Assembly: GCA_937957915.1 (NCBI GenBank)
Contig: CALGNZ010000080.1
Location: 1 to 63,394, forward strand
Direction: 5' to 3'
Source: an uncultured Granulosicoccaceae bacterium
GTDB lineage: Bacteria > Pseudomonadota > Gammaproteobacteria > Granulosicoccales > Granulosicoccaceae
DNA: 63,394 nt
This document shows positions 8,315-18,312 of the stretch, piece after piece. The notes beneath the pieces are model-generated. The model worked only from the letters and a program-made list of their open reading frames with translations, did not search any database and was not told the origin of the DNA. Both the position numbers and the translations under genes were made by a program. The stretch's first letter is position 1, and every line of letters starts with the position of its first letter.

Positions 8315-9419
8315 TAAAACGTGCCTCTGAGAAAGCACTCAACGAGGGCAGTGACGGTTCGCCGTGATCACGGCTGCATAGCCACTCCGGCAGCAGCAGC
8401 GCATGGGCGGCTGCCAGTGTAATTCCACTGTGGCAGGTTATATAGAATGCGCCGGGGCAGGTGGTGGACTGTTGATATATTGGATAGCCGTCCGGTGTCA
8501 TGATCCGTAGCGCAGCCCAGCTTCGAAGCAAAGATGCAGATGCCAGTTTTGGATACATCAGCATGGCATTGCGGGCAAGCTGTGCGGTGATATCGATAGT
8601 CTCTGAATCATTGAGGCCGGCAAGCTCTGAAGAGGCACCAATCTGCACACCACCCTCGTTCACCTGTCTGATTTCACCTGATGGTCGGTTGATAAAAGGC
8701 GGCATTTTTTCAGTGATTAAAACCTGTCCGCGCTGTGCGAAGATCGGGGCTTTGAAGCCAAGCATCGGTGCGAGCGTCTTTGCACCAAGGCCGGCGCAGA
8801 TAACTATTTTTTCCGCACGGTGCACCTGCTTGTTTTGCAGCTGAAGTTCATAGCCACTGGCCTGTGGCTCGAGTCTGGTCACGGCTGCATCAGTGATCAC
8901 ATCTGCACCCCGTTTGCGTACCAGTTGGGCAAGTGTGCGCAGCAACATCAGCGGATTCACATGGCCGTCTTCATGGTGAAGAATAGCGCCCGCAACAGAC
9001 GGGCCTATATGTGGCTCTTCCTGTTTTATTGCGTTGTGGCCGAGTACTTCAAACGGATAGTCGTCATCCAGTGCCACGCGCAGTTTTTCGTAGCTTGCGA
9101 CTTTGTCAGCCAGCGACTGTTCTGTCAGGTGGATGCTGTAGCCACCACGTTGTTGCAGGTTGAGCGCTGTGCCACTTTCCTGTGCGAGTTGTTGAGCAAA
9201 CTGTGGCCATGCCCGTGCAGAGCGACGGGTCCACCTGGCGTAAGGGGGATAGTTCTGCCCTTTGCCCTGCACCCAGACCAGGCCAAAGTTGCCACGTGAA
9301 GCGCGGATTGCAGTATCACCTTCGTCGTAGACAGTAACGCGTTTACCGCTGCACAACAGACCATAGGCCACGGACAGGCCGACGATGCCACCACCAACAA
9401 CCGCAAATTCAGTGTCCAT
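8307..9419 (-). CDS. Amine dehydrogenase beta subunit: DAO-type FAD oxidoreductase
   Basis: This 370-residue protein starts with an FAD-binding fold, FAVVGGGIVGLSVAYGLL, and continues as a D-amino-acid oxidase-like (DAO) flavoprotein. A conserved C-terminal substrate/FAD segment is visible in SHSGITLAAAHALLLPEWL. It matches the catalytic subunits OoxB, HcnC and the D-hydroxyproline dehydrogenase beta chain. In that family this subunit oxidises the amine substrate at FAD, while the other two accept and distribute electrons. It starts 18 bp after the LpoP-like lipoprotein gene, so it may share a transcript with it. No regulator or transporter for the substrate is adjacent. Confidence 0.87.
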   Translation of the reverse strand: MDTEFAVVGGGIVGLSVAYGLLCSGKRVTVYDEGDTAIRASRGNFGLVWVQGKGQNYPPYARWTRRSARAWPQFAQQLAQESGTALNLQQRGGYSIHLTEQSLADKVASYEKLRVALDDDYPFEVLGHNAIKQEEPHIGPSVAGAILHHEDGHVNPLMLLRTLAQLVRKRGADVITDAAVTRLEPQASGYELQLQNKQVHRAEKIVICAGLGAKTLAPMLGFKAPIFAQRGQVLITEKMPPFINRPSGEIRQVNEGGVQIGASSELAGLNDSETIDITAQLARNAMLMYPKLASASLLRSWAALRIMTPDGYPIYQQSTTCPGAFYITCHSGITLAAAHALLLPEWLCSRDHGEPSLPSLSAFSEARFNV

Positions 9420-9437
9420 TTGTATACAGTGCGAAGT

Positions 9438-9902
9438 TTACTGAGCCGCCTGTGCGCGCTCGACAATGCTCTGCAGTAACTGACGCTGGGTATCTGTTGG
9501 ATTCAGGCTCAGGCCTCTGCGTGCCAGTTGCATCGCCTGTTGCGGCTGATCCATTGCCAGATTGTTTTGCGCCAGTGAGATGAAGGTTTCGGGGTCCTGC
9601 GGCGAAATGCGCAGTGCGCGTTCGAGCAGGCCGATGGCTTTTTGATGCTCGCCGGCTTCGCTGGCACTGTCAGCCTGATCGCGTAACGCTATTGCAGCGG
9701 GCAGGCTTCTGACCGGCTCAGCCGGTGCGACGGTTGTCGTTGGCAGAATGATCGGTCGAACCGGCTCTTTGATGACGGGTTCTGTGGTGGTTTGTGAAGC
9801 GGGCTGTCGTCGCCAGCTTTCTCGATCAGATGAGTACTGCGTGGCGCACCCGCTGAGCGATAAGACTATGGCAAGCAGGGAAGTGGTAACACGTAAAGAC
9901 AT
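9438..9902 (-). CDS. lpoP: TPR lipoprotein, probable PBP1b activator (LpoP-like)
   Basis: This 154-residue lipoprotein has signal and lipobox LSLSGC (Cys19), a proline/threonine-rich linker and a C-terminal TPR pair (ALRDQADSASEAGEHQKAI, then ISLAQNNLAMDQPQQAMQLA). In Pseudomonas a TPR lipoprotein encoded next to PBP1b, LpoP, activates that synthase from the outer membrane. The same neighbourhood, size and domain plan here make that role likely. It follows mrcB by about 200 bp on the same strand. The symbol is assigned by synteny and domain type, not alignment; a generic TPR lipoprotein remains possible. Confidence 0.7.
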   Translation of the reverse strand: MSLRVTTSLLAIVLSLSGCATQYSSDRESWRRQPASQTTTEPVIKEPVRPIILPTTTVAPAEPVRSLPAAIALRDQADSASEAGEHQKAIGLLERALRISPQDPETFISLAQNNLAMDQPQQAMQLARRGLSLNPTDTQRQLLQSIVERAQAAQ

Positions 9903-10104
9903 TGCTGGTGGCTCAACGGAGAGACAGAGGCTGCAAAGTGTACAACGTCAACCGCTGCTGTCGCATCACTTTCGCGATCGGTGAACACCACTTTGTCACA
10001 CGCTTACCCGGCATTGAAGGTTGCGATCGATCGGGCGCGGCCTGATGTGGCGCACTGACAGTTTACCGATCTGTTCCCGGTAACCGGTGCCCACTGAGGT
10101 CCGG

Positions 10105-12438
10105 TTACTGACAAACACGCCCCGTGGTGACCAAATTACCAGGTGGCATATAGCCGCGTCGAAACGGAATTTGCAGCGTGTCCGGACAATCGCTGTTAAC
10201 CAGATTGCCCGTCCGCCAGTTGAGGTGACCATACCGGATATCTGCGGGGGCGTTGAATGGCAGGCTTTGTCGATTGATTCGAGCCATCGTTCGTGACCAC
10301 AGTTCCAGCGCACCCCTGCTGCCAGTGACCGGTGTCGGCGAGTTATCGTCATGCCCCATCCAGACAACCGTCGAGTAATCACCACCGAAGCCGGCAAACC
10401 AGCTGTCGCGCTGATCGTTGGTGGTGCCTGACTTACCGGCCACACGAATGTTACCCGGTATGTAGCGATAGGCGCGTCTGCCAGTGCCGGCGCGCATCAC
10501 GTTTTGCAGTCCATAGTTGAGCAGATGCAAATCGGCTTCATTAACGGTTTGTGTCACGCGCAGCGGATACCGTTGCAGTGTCTGACCGTTGATGTCGGTG
10601 ATCGCGCGGATGGTACGTAACGGGGTAATAAATCCGGATGATGCGAGTGTTTGATACAGCGCGGCCACATCAACGACTGACAGTTCAATTGCGCCCAGCA
10701 GCAGAGACGGCAGTGGTTCAATGGTCAGATCGGCGTTGATTGACCGTATGGTGTCGATGACCGACTCGACCCCGAGCGCCAGACCGGTATTAACAGCGGC
10801 CAGATTGTACGAGTGGGTCAGTGCGTCCAGCAGTGGCACTGGACCAAGGCTCTCGCCGCTGTAGTTGCCGGGTGTCCAGATGCTGCCATCAGGCTGCGGC
10901 AGTGCAACAGGGATATCCTGCACCGGGCTGCCAAGGTGGTAGCGCTCGGGTTGTTGCAGCGCCGTCAGATAGATAAACGGCTTGATCAAAGACCCGATTT
11001 GTCGCCGGGCGTCGACTGCCCGATTAAAACCGGCAAAGCGGGCACTGCGACCGCCGAGCATAGCCGATACTTCGCCAGTATCTGAACGTGTCACAATCGC
11101 TGCGGATTGCAGTTGATCAAGTTGTTCAAAACTTAATGCATTTTCGGTAGCAATCTGGCCATAGGCTTCATCGAGTGATGTTTCCAGCGCGGCCTGAATT
11201 TGAGGATCGAAATTGGTGAAAATACTCAGGCCATTTTTGTGCAGATCGTCGGTCGAATAGTCACGGGTAAGTTGCTGCCGGACCAGATCGAGGTAGGCAT
11301 GCTGCTGGAGGCTGCGCTGGCGGGTGCTGATTCCCAGATCTTTGGCGCTTTCCGCAGCCAGTTGCTGTTCGTCAAGCATGCCTGCATTCGCCATGAGTTT
11401 TAGTACCAGGTTGCGCCTGGACAGGGCGCGCTCCGGGTGTCGCAATGGGCTGTAGTAACTGGGGCCTTTTAGTAATCCAACTAACAACGCGATCTGATGT
11501 GATTCCAGATCCTGTATCGGGGTGTCAAAAAAATACAGGCTGGCCAGGCCGAATCCGTGAATGGCTCGGCTGTTGTCCTGCGCAAAATAAACTTCATTGA
11601 TAAACGCATGGAGAATCTCGTCCTTGCTGTAGCGGCGCTCCAGCATCACTGCCATTGGCCATTCTGTGAGCTTGCGTTTCAGGGTGCGCTCACGGGTCAG
11701 AAACAGATTTTTGACCAGTTGCTGGGTGAGCGTGCTGCCACCCTGTGCAAAGCGTCGCTCCTTAATGTTGACCCACATCGCTCTGATGATACCGCGCAGC
11801 GATAAACCCGAGTGTTGATAGAACTTCGGGTCTTCAACGGCTAGCAGTGTTTCCAGTAGACCCGGGGGCAGTTGGTCAAGATTTACCAGCAGCCGATCTT
11901 CACCCTGCGACGGAGACAGGCGGCCAATCAGCACGGGCTCCAGTCGAGCGATTGCAACGTCATTGCCGTTGTGGTCGAGTATTTCTGCAATGGCATTGCT
12001 CTGCCAGCGCAACAACAGAGTCGCCGGTGATTCTGTACCGTCGGCAAACACAAAACCTCTGGTGTGAATGTTCACGCGGTCAACGGTGGTTTTAAACTGA
12101 CCGGGGCCGGTCAGCGATTTTTCGCGGTAGCCAAGCGCGTTTAATTCATCGACAACTGCCTGTTGCGATAGTTGCAAGCCCTGATAGAGCTCCAGAGGCC
12201 GAGCGTAGACGCGTGCCGGGATCGACCACTTGGGGCCGTCAAAGACTTGCTGGATACGGCTATCGAGACGCGTGAGTGCTCTTGATGCCAGTACCGAGAT
12301 GACCACAAGCGCAATAAGTACCGACGCCGCCAGAATCAGCCAAAAACGCCGTCTTCGCTGAAATCCGGATTTTAATCGCTGCAGAAATCGTTTGTGCCAC
12401 GGTTGTGAGGGCTGATTCGATTGATCCGGTAAGGGCAC
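10105..12438 (-). CDS. mrcB: Penicillin-binding protein 1b, bifunctional peptidoglycan synthase
   Basis: This 777-residue class A PBP polymerises and cross-links peptidoglycan at the inner membrane. A basic cytoplasmic tail precedes one membrane helix (about residues 33-52), then a UB2H-like region with SIPARVYARPLELY. The GT51 glycosyltransferase has its catalytic Glu202 in VEDPKFYQHSG and GGSTLTQQLVKN. The transpeptidase has Ser483 in GSLIKPF, the SYN motif in THSYNLAAVN and KSGTT. All catalytic motifs are present and the length is normal. The first glycosyltransferase motif has Pro where Arg is common (EDPKF). A probable lipoprotein activator follows downstream. Confidence 0.95.
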   Translation of the reverse strand: MPLPDQSNQPSQPWHKRFLQRLKSGFQRRRRFWLILAASVLIALVVISVLASRALTRLDSRIQQVFDGPKWSIPARVYARPLELYQGLQLSQQAVVDELNALGYREKSLTGPGQFKTTVDRVNIHTRGFVFADGTESPATLLLRWQSNAIAEILDHNGNDVAIARLEPVLIGRLSPSQGEDRLLVNLDQLPPGLLETLLAVEDPKFYQHSGLSLRGIIRAMWVNIKERRFAQGGSTLTQQLVKNLFLTRERTLKRKLTEWPMAVMLERRYSKDEILHAFINEVYFAQDNSRAIHGFGLASLYFFDTPIQDLESHQIALLVGLLKGPSYYSPLRHPERALSRRNLVLKLMANAGMLDEQQLAAESAKDLGISTRQRSLQQHAYLDLVRQQLTRDYSTDDLHKNGLSIFTNFDPQIQAALETSLDEAYGQIATENALSFEQLDQLQSAAIVTRSDTGEVSAMLGGRSARFAGFNRAVDARRQIGSLIKPFIYLTALQQPERYHLGSPVQDIPVALPQPDGSIWTPGNYSGESLGPVPLLDALTHSYNLAAVNTGLALGVESVIDTIRSINADLTIEPLPSLLLGAIELSVVDVAALYQTLASSGFITPLRTIRAITDINGQTLQRYPLRVTQTVNEADLHLLNYGLQNVMRAGTGRRAYRYIPGNIRVAGKSGTTNDQRDSWFAGFGGDYSTVVWMGHDDNSPTPVTGSRGALELWSRTMARINRQSLPFNAPADIRYGHLNWRTGNLVNSDCPDTLQIPFRRGYMPPGNLVTTGRVCQ

Positions 12439-12517
12439 TTGTGATCTCTTTAATACGGCTGGCGATACTCATTGATAGCTTAACACCCGATATACGTGGC
12501 GTTGCCCTTTTACCCGC

Positions 12518-13348
12518 TTATTGGCATGCCAGTTTACGATCTATGACTTCCTGGCTCGCTACCTCTGCAACTTCAGTAGCCTGGATTGTGCCATTGCTAA
12601 AGGTGGCGGCCATCGTTGATCGCCAGGTTCTGTCCGGCACGATGATTACCGGTCGCTCGTCACACTGTGCGATACCTCCGGTAATAAAGTTCTCACCGAT
12701 TCGATGGTTGGAAAACCCTGCCTTTGAAGCGAGCTGCTGTGCCACGCCATCTGCGAAGCTCCAGATCTGCAAAATGCCTGCGAGGTGTGGTGTTTGCACG
12801 AAAGCAACATCGTCTGTGCCGTCTGCATTGAAATCTGCGCTACCCACTGGTGCAAGCCACCTATTCGACTGACCAATGTAGGGGGTTGAGGAGAGTTTTT
12901 GTAGTTGTCCGTCGCGGATGCCATAGATCGCCAGGGATGCGCCTTTATCAACATGACTTTCTATGGTGATGATGTCATTCCGTCCGTCGCCGGTAACATC
13001 AGCGATACGTGGAGACACATCTTCGAATACGGATTGTTCATCAAGGGTTAGTTGCAGGGCGCAATCGCTGGCAGACATTGACTGAGGCTTGGCGTACAAC
13101 GTGTGTGCCTCGATCGCGTCACCCAATACGCCATGACCGTAGATTTCTGTGCTGTTGCCATACCACGCGACGGTGACACCAGCGCCTGATGCTGTCACTG
13201 TTTCTGCATCAGCAGGGCCTGCGATATAACGGCAATTATTGCCAGTGTGGTTAGCCGCGGTAGTTGCCTCCCCGGCGCTTTGTGCGGCAAACAGATGTTG
13301 CGCTGCGAGGGCTGTGAATAAAAATACTGTCATTTGAAGTTGGCGCAT
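12518..13348 (-). CDS. Secreted VCBS/FG-GAP-like protein
   Basis: The chosen ATG at 13348 has AGGAA six bases upstream and begins MRQLQMTVFLFTALAAQHLF, a typical Sec signal peptide cleaved near AAQ. A 45-bp longer frame exists but lacks a binding site. The mature protein (about 250 residues) has two aspartate-rich calcium-loop motifs, ADVTGDGRNDIITIE and ADFNADGTDDVAFVQ, spaced as in FG-GAP/VCBS propeller blades. Several cysteines suggest disulfides. It is probably a periplasmic or exported binding protein of unknown ligand. It ends about 80 bp before the mrcB start on the same strand; no functional link is evident. Confidence 0.8.
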   Translation of the reverse strand: MRQLQMTVFLFTALAAQHLFAAQSAGEATTAANHTGNNCRYIAGPADAETVTASGAGVTVAWYGNSTEIYGHGVLGDAIEAHTLYAKPQSMSASDCALQLTLDEQSVFEDVSPRIADVTGDGRNDIITIESHVDKGASLAIYGIRDGQLQKLSSTPYIGQSNRWLAPVGSADFNADGTDDVAFVQTPHLAGILQIWSFADGVAQQLASKAGFSNHRIGENFITGGIAQCDERPVIIVPDRTWRSTMAATFSNGTIQATEVAEVASQEVIDRKLACQ

Positions 13349-13628
13349 AAATATTCCTGTTGCTTGTGTCCGACTTGATTGAGTAGCGTTCAACGCGGTG
13401 CGGGTCAGGCGTCTGTGCTACAGATCTGACTCGCTTCATTCGGAACTCAGACCGAGGGAGGTTACCGAAGTTTTATACCGACCGGTGTTTCTGTGCGATA
13501 ACCTGTCGATGGTATCAGCTGCCGGTCATTTGCATAGCGGTTGGCAGCCATAACTGGCTGGTTTATTTTAATGTCGATTCAATAGGTTAACCGTGTGCGA
13601 CAGCATGCAATTTAGCGAGTAAAGTTCT

Positions 13629-14147
13629 ATGTGGCGTATTTTGTTGTTAGCGTTTTCGTTACTGGCGGGGTGCACCAGCCTGCCTAAGGGCGTGCAGCCG
13701 ATTGATGATTTCGAGCTCGATCGATACTTAGGGTCCTGGTACGAAATAGCCAGGCTGGATCATCGTTTTGAAAGAGGGTTAAGCCGGGTCACGGCAAGCT
13801 ATAGCTTGCGTGACGATGGCAGTGTGGCCGTGCAAAACAGAGGGTATTCTGCGGCCAAGGGAAAATTTGAAGAGGCCTCCGGCAAGGCCTGGTACGTGGG
13901 AGAATCGACCAGCGGGCATCTGAAGGTTTCTTTTTTTGGGCCGTTTTACGGGTCCTACGTTATTTTTAATCTCGATCCGCAGTATCAGTATGCTTTTGTG
14001 AGTGGATACAACAAGAACTACCTGTGGCTGCTATCCCGCACACCGGTTGTCAGCGATGCCGTTATCAGTCAGTTCATGGACGAGGCGCAACGCCTTGGTT
14101 TTGACACCAGTCAGTTAATTATGGTGGATCAATCGCCCGTTGAGTAA
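13629..14147 (+). CDS. blc: Outer-membrane lipocalin Blc
   Basis: This 172-residue lipoprotein has lipobox SLLAGC (Cys15). The lipocalin signature is intact: YLGSWYEIARLDHRFERGL near the N-terminus, then FFGPFYGSYVIFNLD and YLWLLSRTP with the structurally conserved Arg. Bacterial lipocalins are anchored in the outer membrane and bind lysophospholipids or fatty acids under envelope stress. Length and motif order are ordinary for the family. It stands alone, divergent from the VCBS protein gene (280 bp between the two starts) and 336 bp before the bkd operon. Confidence 0.93.
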   Translation: MWRILLLAFSLLAGCTSLPKGVQPIDDFELDRYLGSWYEIARLDHRFERGLSRVTASYSLRDDGSVAVQNRGYSAAKGKFEEASGKAWYVGESTSGHLKVSFFGPFYGSYVIFNLDPQYQYAFVSGYNKNYLWLLSRTPVVSDAVISQFMDEAQRLGFDTSQLIMVDQSPVE

Positions 14148-14255
14148 CTGCCGCACTAACTGTTATACGGCCAACTCGGTGCTTCACTGTATTTGCGCAG
14201 ATCAGTTGCGGGGGATAGCAAATCTTTCGCTATACCAGGTCTGGCAGATTTCGCT

Positions 14256-14371
14256 AAAAAATGATCGGAAGTTGCCGTATTGCTCTATTTTTCAAACATC
14301 AGCCCCCCAACTTTGACGACTACCGCTCAGTCCTCAGGGCTAACATAGTCGCAGCAGCAAAAAATGATCGG
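14256..14371. promoter_or_regulatory. Two 13-bp direct repeats upstream of the bkd operon
   Basis: AAAAAATGATCGG occurs at 14256-14268 and again at 14359-14371, 103 bp apart in the same orientation, within the 336-bp gap before bkdA1. The spacing is close to ten helical turns, which would suit a protein binding both sites on one face of the DNA. In Pseudomonas bkd is activated by the Lrp-like BkdR, but no such gene is in the window, so the cognate regulator is unknown. Confidence 0.45.
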
Positions 14372-14408
14372 TCAGTGTGAGTCTGCTGGTGAGGGTCTAT
14401 AGTCGTAA

Positions 14409-15714
<1,306 letters not shown>

Positions 15715-15716
<2 letters not shown>

Positions 15717-15980
15717 TGGTCCATCCAGCTAATAATTATGTGTTCAGCGTGACTGTCTGCGTTCACAGCAAGGCGCGCTTTCGAAAACATAGTTGTTCTA
15801 CGTTGAGCAAGCGCAACGCAGTCTGTGGGCGCAGACAGCCGCGCCCGAAGGGAGCCAAAGAGCGGTCCCACAGCGGCGTTGCAGCTCTTGAAAAGGGAAA
15901 AACCATTCTCTGCGCGCTGCGTCTTGCTGTGAAACCGCTCTTTGGCTCTGAACCCGTAATTATTAGCTGGATGGACCACT
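15715..15980. mobile_element. MITE-like palindromic element, 266 bp
   Basis: The ends at 15715-15738 and 15957-15980 are a perfect 24-bp inverted repeat beginning AGTGGTCCATCCAGCTAATA. A weaker similarity continues inward, with TTCACAGCAAG and GCGCGC shared by both arms. A further internal pair, GAGCCAAAGAGCGGT at 15852-15866, faces ACCGCTCTTTGGCTC at 15934-15948. No transposase is encoded; short frames on both strands merely read through the repeat. The element fills the whole bkdA1-bkdA2 gap. No clear target duplication is visible. It is probably a non-autonomous element mobilised in trans. Confidence 0.8.
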
Positions 15981-15983
15981 GAC

Positions 15984-16997
15984 ATGACACGCATGACAAT
16001 GATTGAAGCGATCCGCAGTGCCCATGATAACGCCATGGAGCGGGATGAGCGGGTTGTCGTCTACGGGGAAGACGTCGGTTACTTTGGTGGTGTTTTTCGT
16101 TGCACGGCAGGCTTGCAGGAGAAATATGGACCGACCCGATGTTTTGACTCTCCTATTAATGAATCCGGCATTGTTGGAACGGCCATCGGTATGGCGGCGT
16201 ATGGCCTGCGGCCCTGTGTGGAAATACAGTTTTCCGACTACGTATATCCTGCCTATGATCAGATAGTTTCAGAGGCGGCACGACTCAGGCATCGCTGTGC
16301 CGGTGACTTTACCTGCCCGCTGGTGATTAGAATGCCGGTCGGCGGAGGCATCTTTGGCGGGCAAACACATAGCCAAAGCCCTGAGGCGCTGTTTACTCAG
16401 GTGTGTGGATTAAAAACGGTGATGCCGTCTAACCCGGTCGACGCGAAAGGGCTGCTGATTGCATCAATTGAAGATCCAGACCCGGTGATTTTCCTGGAGC
16501 CTAAACGACTCTATAACGGCCCCTTCGATGGTCATCATGAAAACGCCGTCGTACCGTGGCGCGATCATGAACTGGGTGAAGTGCCGGAAGATCATTTTGT
16601 CACAGAGCTTGGCGTGGCAAAAATTACCAGGCCGGGTGCAGAGTTAACCGTTATTGCTTATGGCACGATGGTTTATGTTGCAGAAGCCGCGGTTAGAGAG
16701 ACAGGCATCGATGCAGAGGTGATTGACCTGCGATCACTGTTACCGCTGGACCTCGAAACCATCGCACGGTCGGTTCGTAAAACCGGTCGTTGCGTGGTGG
16801 TCCACGAGGCAACGCGCACGTCTGGCTTTGGTGCAGAGGTGGCGACGCTGGTGCAGGAGGAATGTTTCTATAGCCTGGAGGCACCAATAGGACGCGTTAC
16901 CGGTTGGGATACACCCTATCCGCATGCACAGGAGTGGGACTATTTTCCGAGCCCCGAAAGGCTCGGTCGTAAACTGCTCGAAGTAATGGAGGCCTGA
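15984..16997 (+). CDS. bkdA2: Branched-chain 2-oxoacid dehydrogenase E1 beta subunit
   Basis: This 337-residue E1 beta chain completes the ThDP-dependent decarboxylase with bkdA1. Family landmarks are VYGEDVGYFGGVFR near the N-terminus, FDSPINESGIVG, PVGGGIFGGQTHSQSPE and the C-terminal EVIDLRSLLPLD. It starts MTRMTMIEAIRSAHD, as expected for the family. The ATG lies only 3 bp after the MITE-like element, so its leader and any ribosome binding site (a weak GGATGG at 15969-15974) come from the element's right end. Translation may be weaker than that of its neighbours or depend on RNA structure. Confidence 0.94.
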   Translation: MTRMTMIEAIRSAHDNAMERDERVVVYGEDVGYFGGVFRCTAGLQEKYGPTRCFDSPINESGIVGTAIGMAAYGLRPCVEIQFSDYVYPAYDQIVSEAARLRHRCAGDFTCPLVIRMPVGGGIFGGQTHSQSPEALFTQVCGLKTVMPSNPVDAKGLLIASIEDPDPVIFLEPKRLYNGPFDGHHENAVVPWRDHELGEVPEDHFVTELGVAKITRPGAELTVIAYGTMVYVAEAAVRETGIDAEVIDLRSLLPLDLETIARSVRKTGRCVVVHEATRTSGFGAEVATLVQEECFYSLEAPIGRVTGWDTPYPHAQEWDYFPSPERLGRKLLEVMEA

Positions 16998-16998
16998 T

Positions 16999-18309
16999 AT
17001 GGGAATGCACACAATGCTGTTGCCTGATGTAGGTGAGGGCGTGGCTGAGGCAGAGATCGTTGAGTGGAACGTTAAAGTTGGCGACACCGTTTTAGAAGAC
17101 GAAGTTGTCGGCGCGGTGATGACCGACAAGGCCGCTGTAGAAATTCCGTCCAGTGTCACAGGTAAGGTTGCGTGGCTTGCAGGTGAGGTGGGCGATGTAA
17201 TAGCAGTGGGTGCAGACCTCGTGCGTTTGGAAGTAGATGGCGAGGGTAACAGCGCGACACACGGCGGTAGCAGTAGCACAAACGAAAGCGCAGACACGCG
17301 GCAAACGGAGGTAACGGTCTCTAGCGTAGTCAAACCGAATAAATCACCGCCGGCCGTTCAGTCGGAAACATCAGTTCAAAAAACAGCGCCGTCGCGCACC
17401 GCAGTTTCAGCAAGTGCCTCAGTGCCGTCAGCTGCAAAGAATGCAAAGCCGCTGGCCGCGCCGTCAGTTCGAAAACGCGCTAAAGATGCCGGTGTGGATC
17501 TGACGATGATTGCCGGCAGTGGACCAGCCGGTCGCATCGTGCACGATGATCTGGATCAATGGCTGGAGCAGGGTGGATCAGCGCAACGTGGTGGCAAAGC
17601 ACCAAACAACGCAGTAAAGGAAATCAAAGTCATTGGAATGCGGCGTAAGATTGCCGAACAAATGACACTGGCAATGTCGCGCATACCGCACATCACCATA
17701 GTTGAGGAAGTGGATGTCACCAACCTTGAGGAGTTGCGCGTTGAACTCAACACGACCTACCAGGATACGCGAGCAAAGCTGACTGTATTGCCTTTCGTAA
17801 TCAAGGCCATTGTAGAGGCGGCGCGAGAGCTGCCGGAAATTAACTCGATCTACGATGATGAAAATAATGTGGTCTATCAGCATGGTGGTGTGCATGTCGG
17901 CATCGCTACACAGACTGATAATGGATTGATGGTGCCCGTCGTCAAGCACTGTGAAGTGCGAAGTCTTTGGGAGAGTGCCGAGCAGGTTTTACAGCTTGCT
18001 GGTCAGTGTAGAGATGGAGCGATAGGTCGAGACGATCTGATTGGATCCACAATCACAGTGACATCACTGGGACCCCTGGGTGCAGTAGCGACCACCCCGA
18101 TTATCAATCACCCGGAGGTTGCGATTGTCGGCATCAACAAGATTGCCATCAGGCCAGTATGGGACGGCCAGCAATTTGTGCCACGCAAAATGATGAATCT
18201 TTCGGCCAGTTTTGATCACCGAATAATTGATGGATGGCAGGCGGCGCTGACCATGCAAAAACTTAAAACGCTGCTTGAAAAACCGGCAATGCTGTTTGTG
18301 GAGGACTAG
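16999..18309 (+). CDS. bkdB: Branched-chain 2-oxoacid dehydrogenase E2, dihydrolipoyl transacylase
   Basis: This 436-residue E2 core transfers the acyl group from E1 to CoA. The lipoyl domain (residues 1-78) carries Lys44 in VMTDKAAVEIPS. An Ala/Pro/Ser-rich linker leads to an E3-binding domain (about 150-185, VRKRAKDAGVDL and GPAGRIVHDDL). The catalytic domain ends with SFDHRIIDGWQAA, which contains the active-site His and Asp. It has a single lipoyl domain, as in Pseudomonas. GGAGG at 16988-16992, inside the end of bkdA2, positions the ATG at 16999, one base after the previous stop. Confidence 0.95.
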   Translation: MGMHTMLLPDVGEGVAEAEIVEWNVKVGDTVLEDEVVGAVMTDKAAVEIPSSVTGKVAWLAGEVGDVIAVGADLVRLEVDGEGNSATHGGSSSTNESADTRQTEVTVSSVVKPNKSPPAVQSETSVQKTAPSRTAVSASASVPSAAKNAKPLAAPSVRKRAKDAGVDLTMIAGSGPAGRIVHDDLDQWLEQGGSAQRGGKAPNNAVKEIKVIGMRRKIAEQMTLAMSRIPHITIVEEVDVTNLEELRVELNTTYQDTRAKLTVLPFVIKAIVEAARELPEINSIYDDENNVVYQHGGVHVGIATQTDNGLMVPVVKHCEVRSLWESAEQVLQLAGQCRDGAIGRDDLIGSTITVTSLGPLGAVATTPIINHPEVAIVGINKIAIRPVWDGQQFVPRKMMNLSASFDHRIIDGWQAALTMQKLKTLLEKPAMLFVED

Positions 18310-18312
18310 TAC

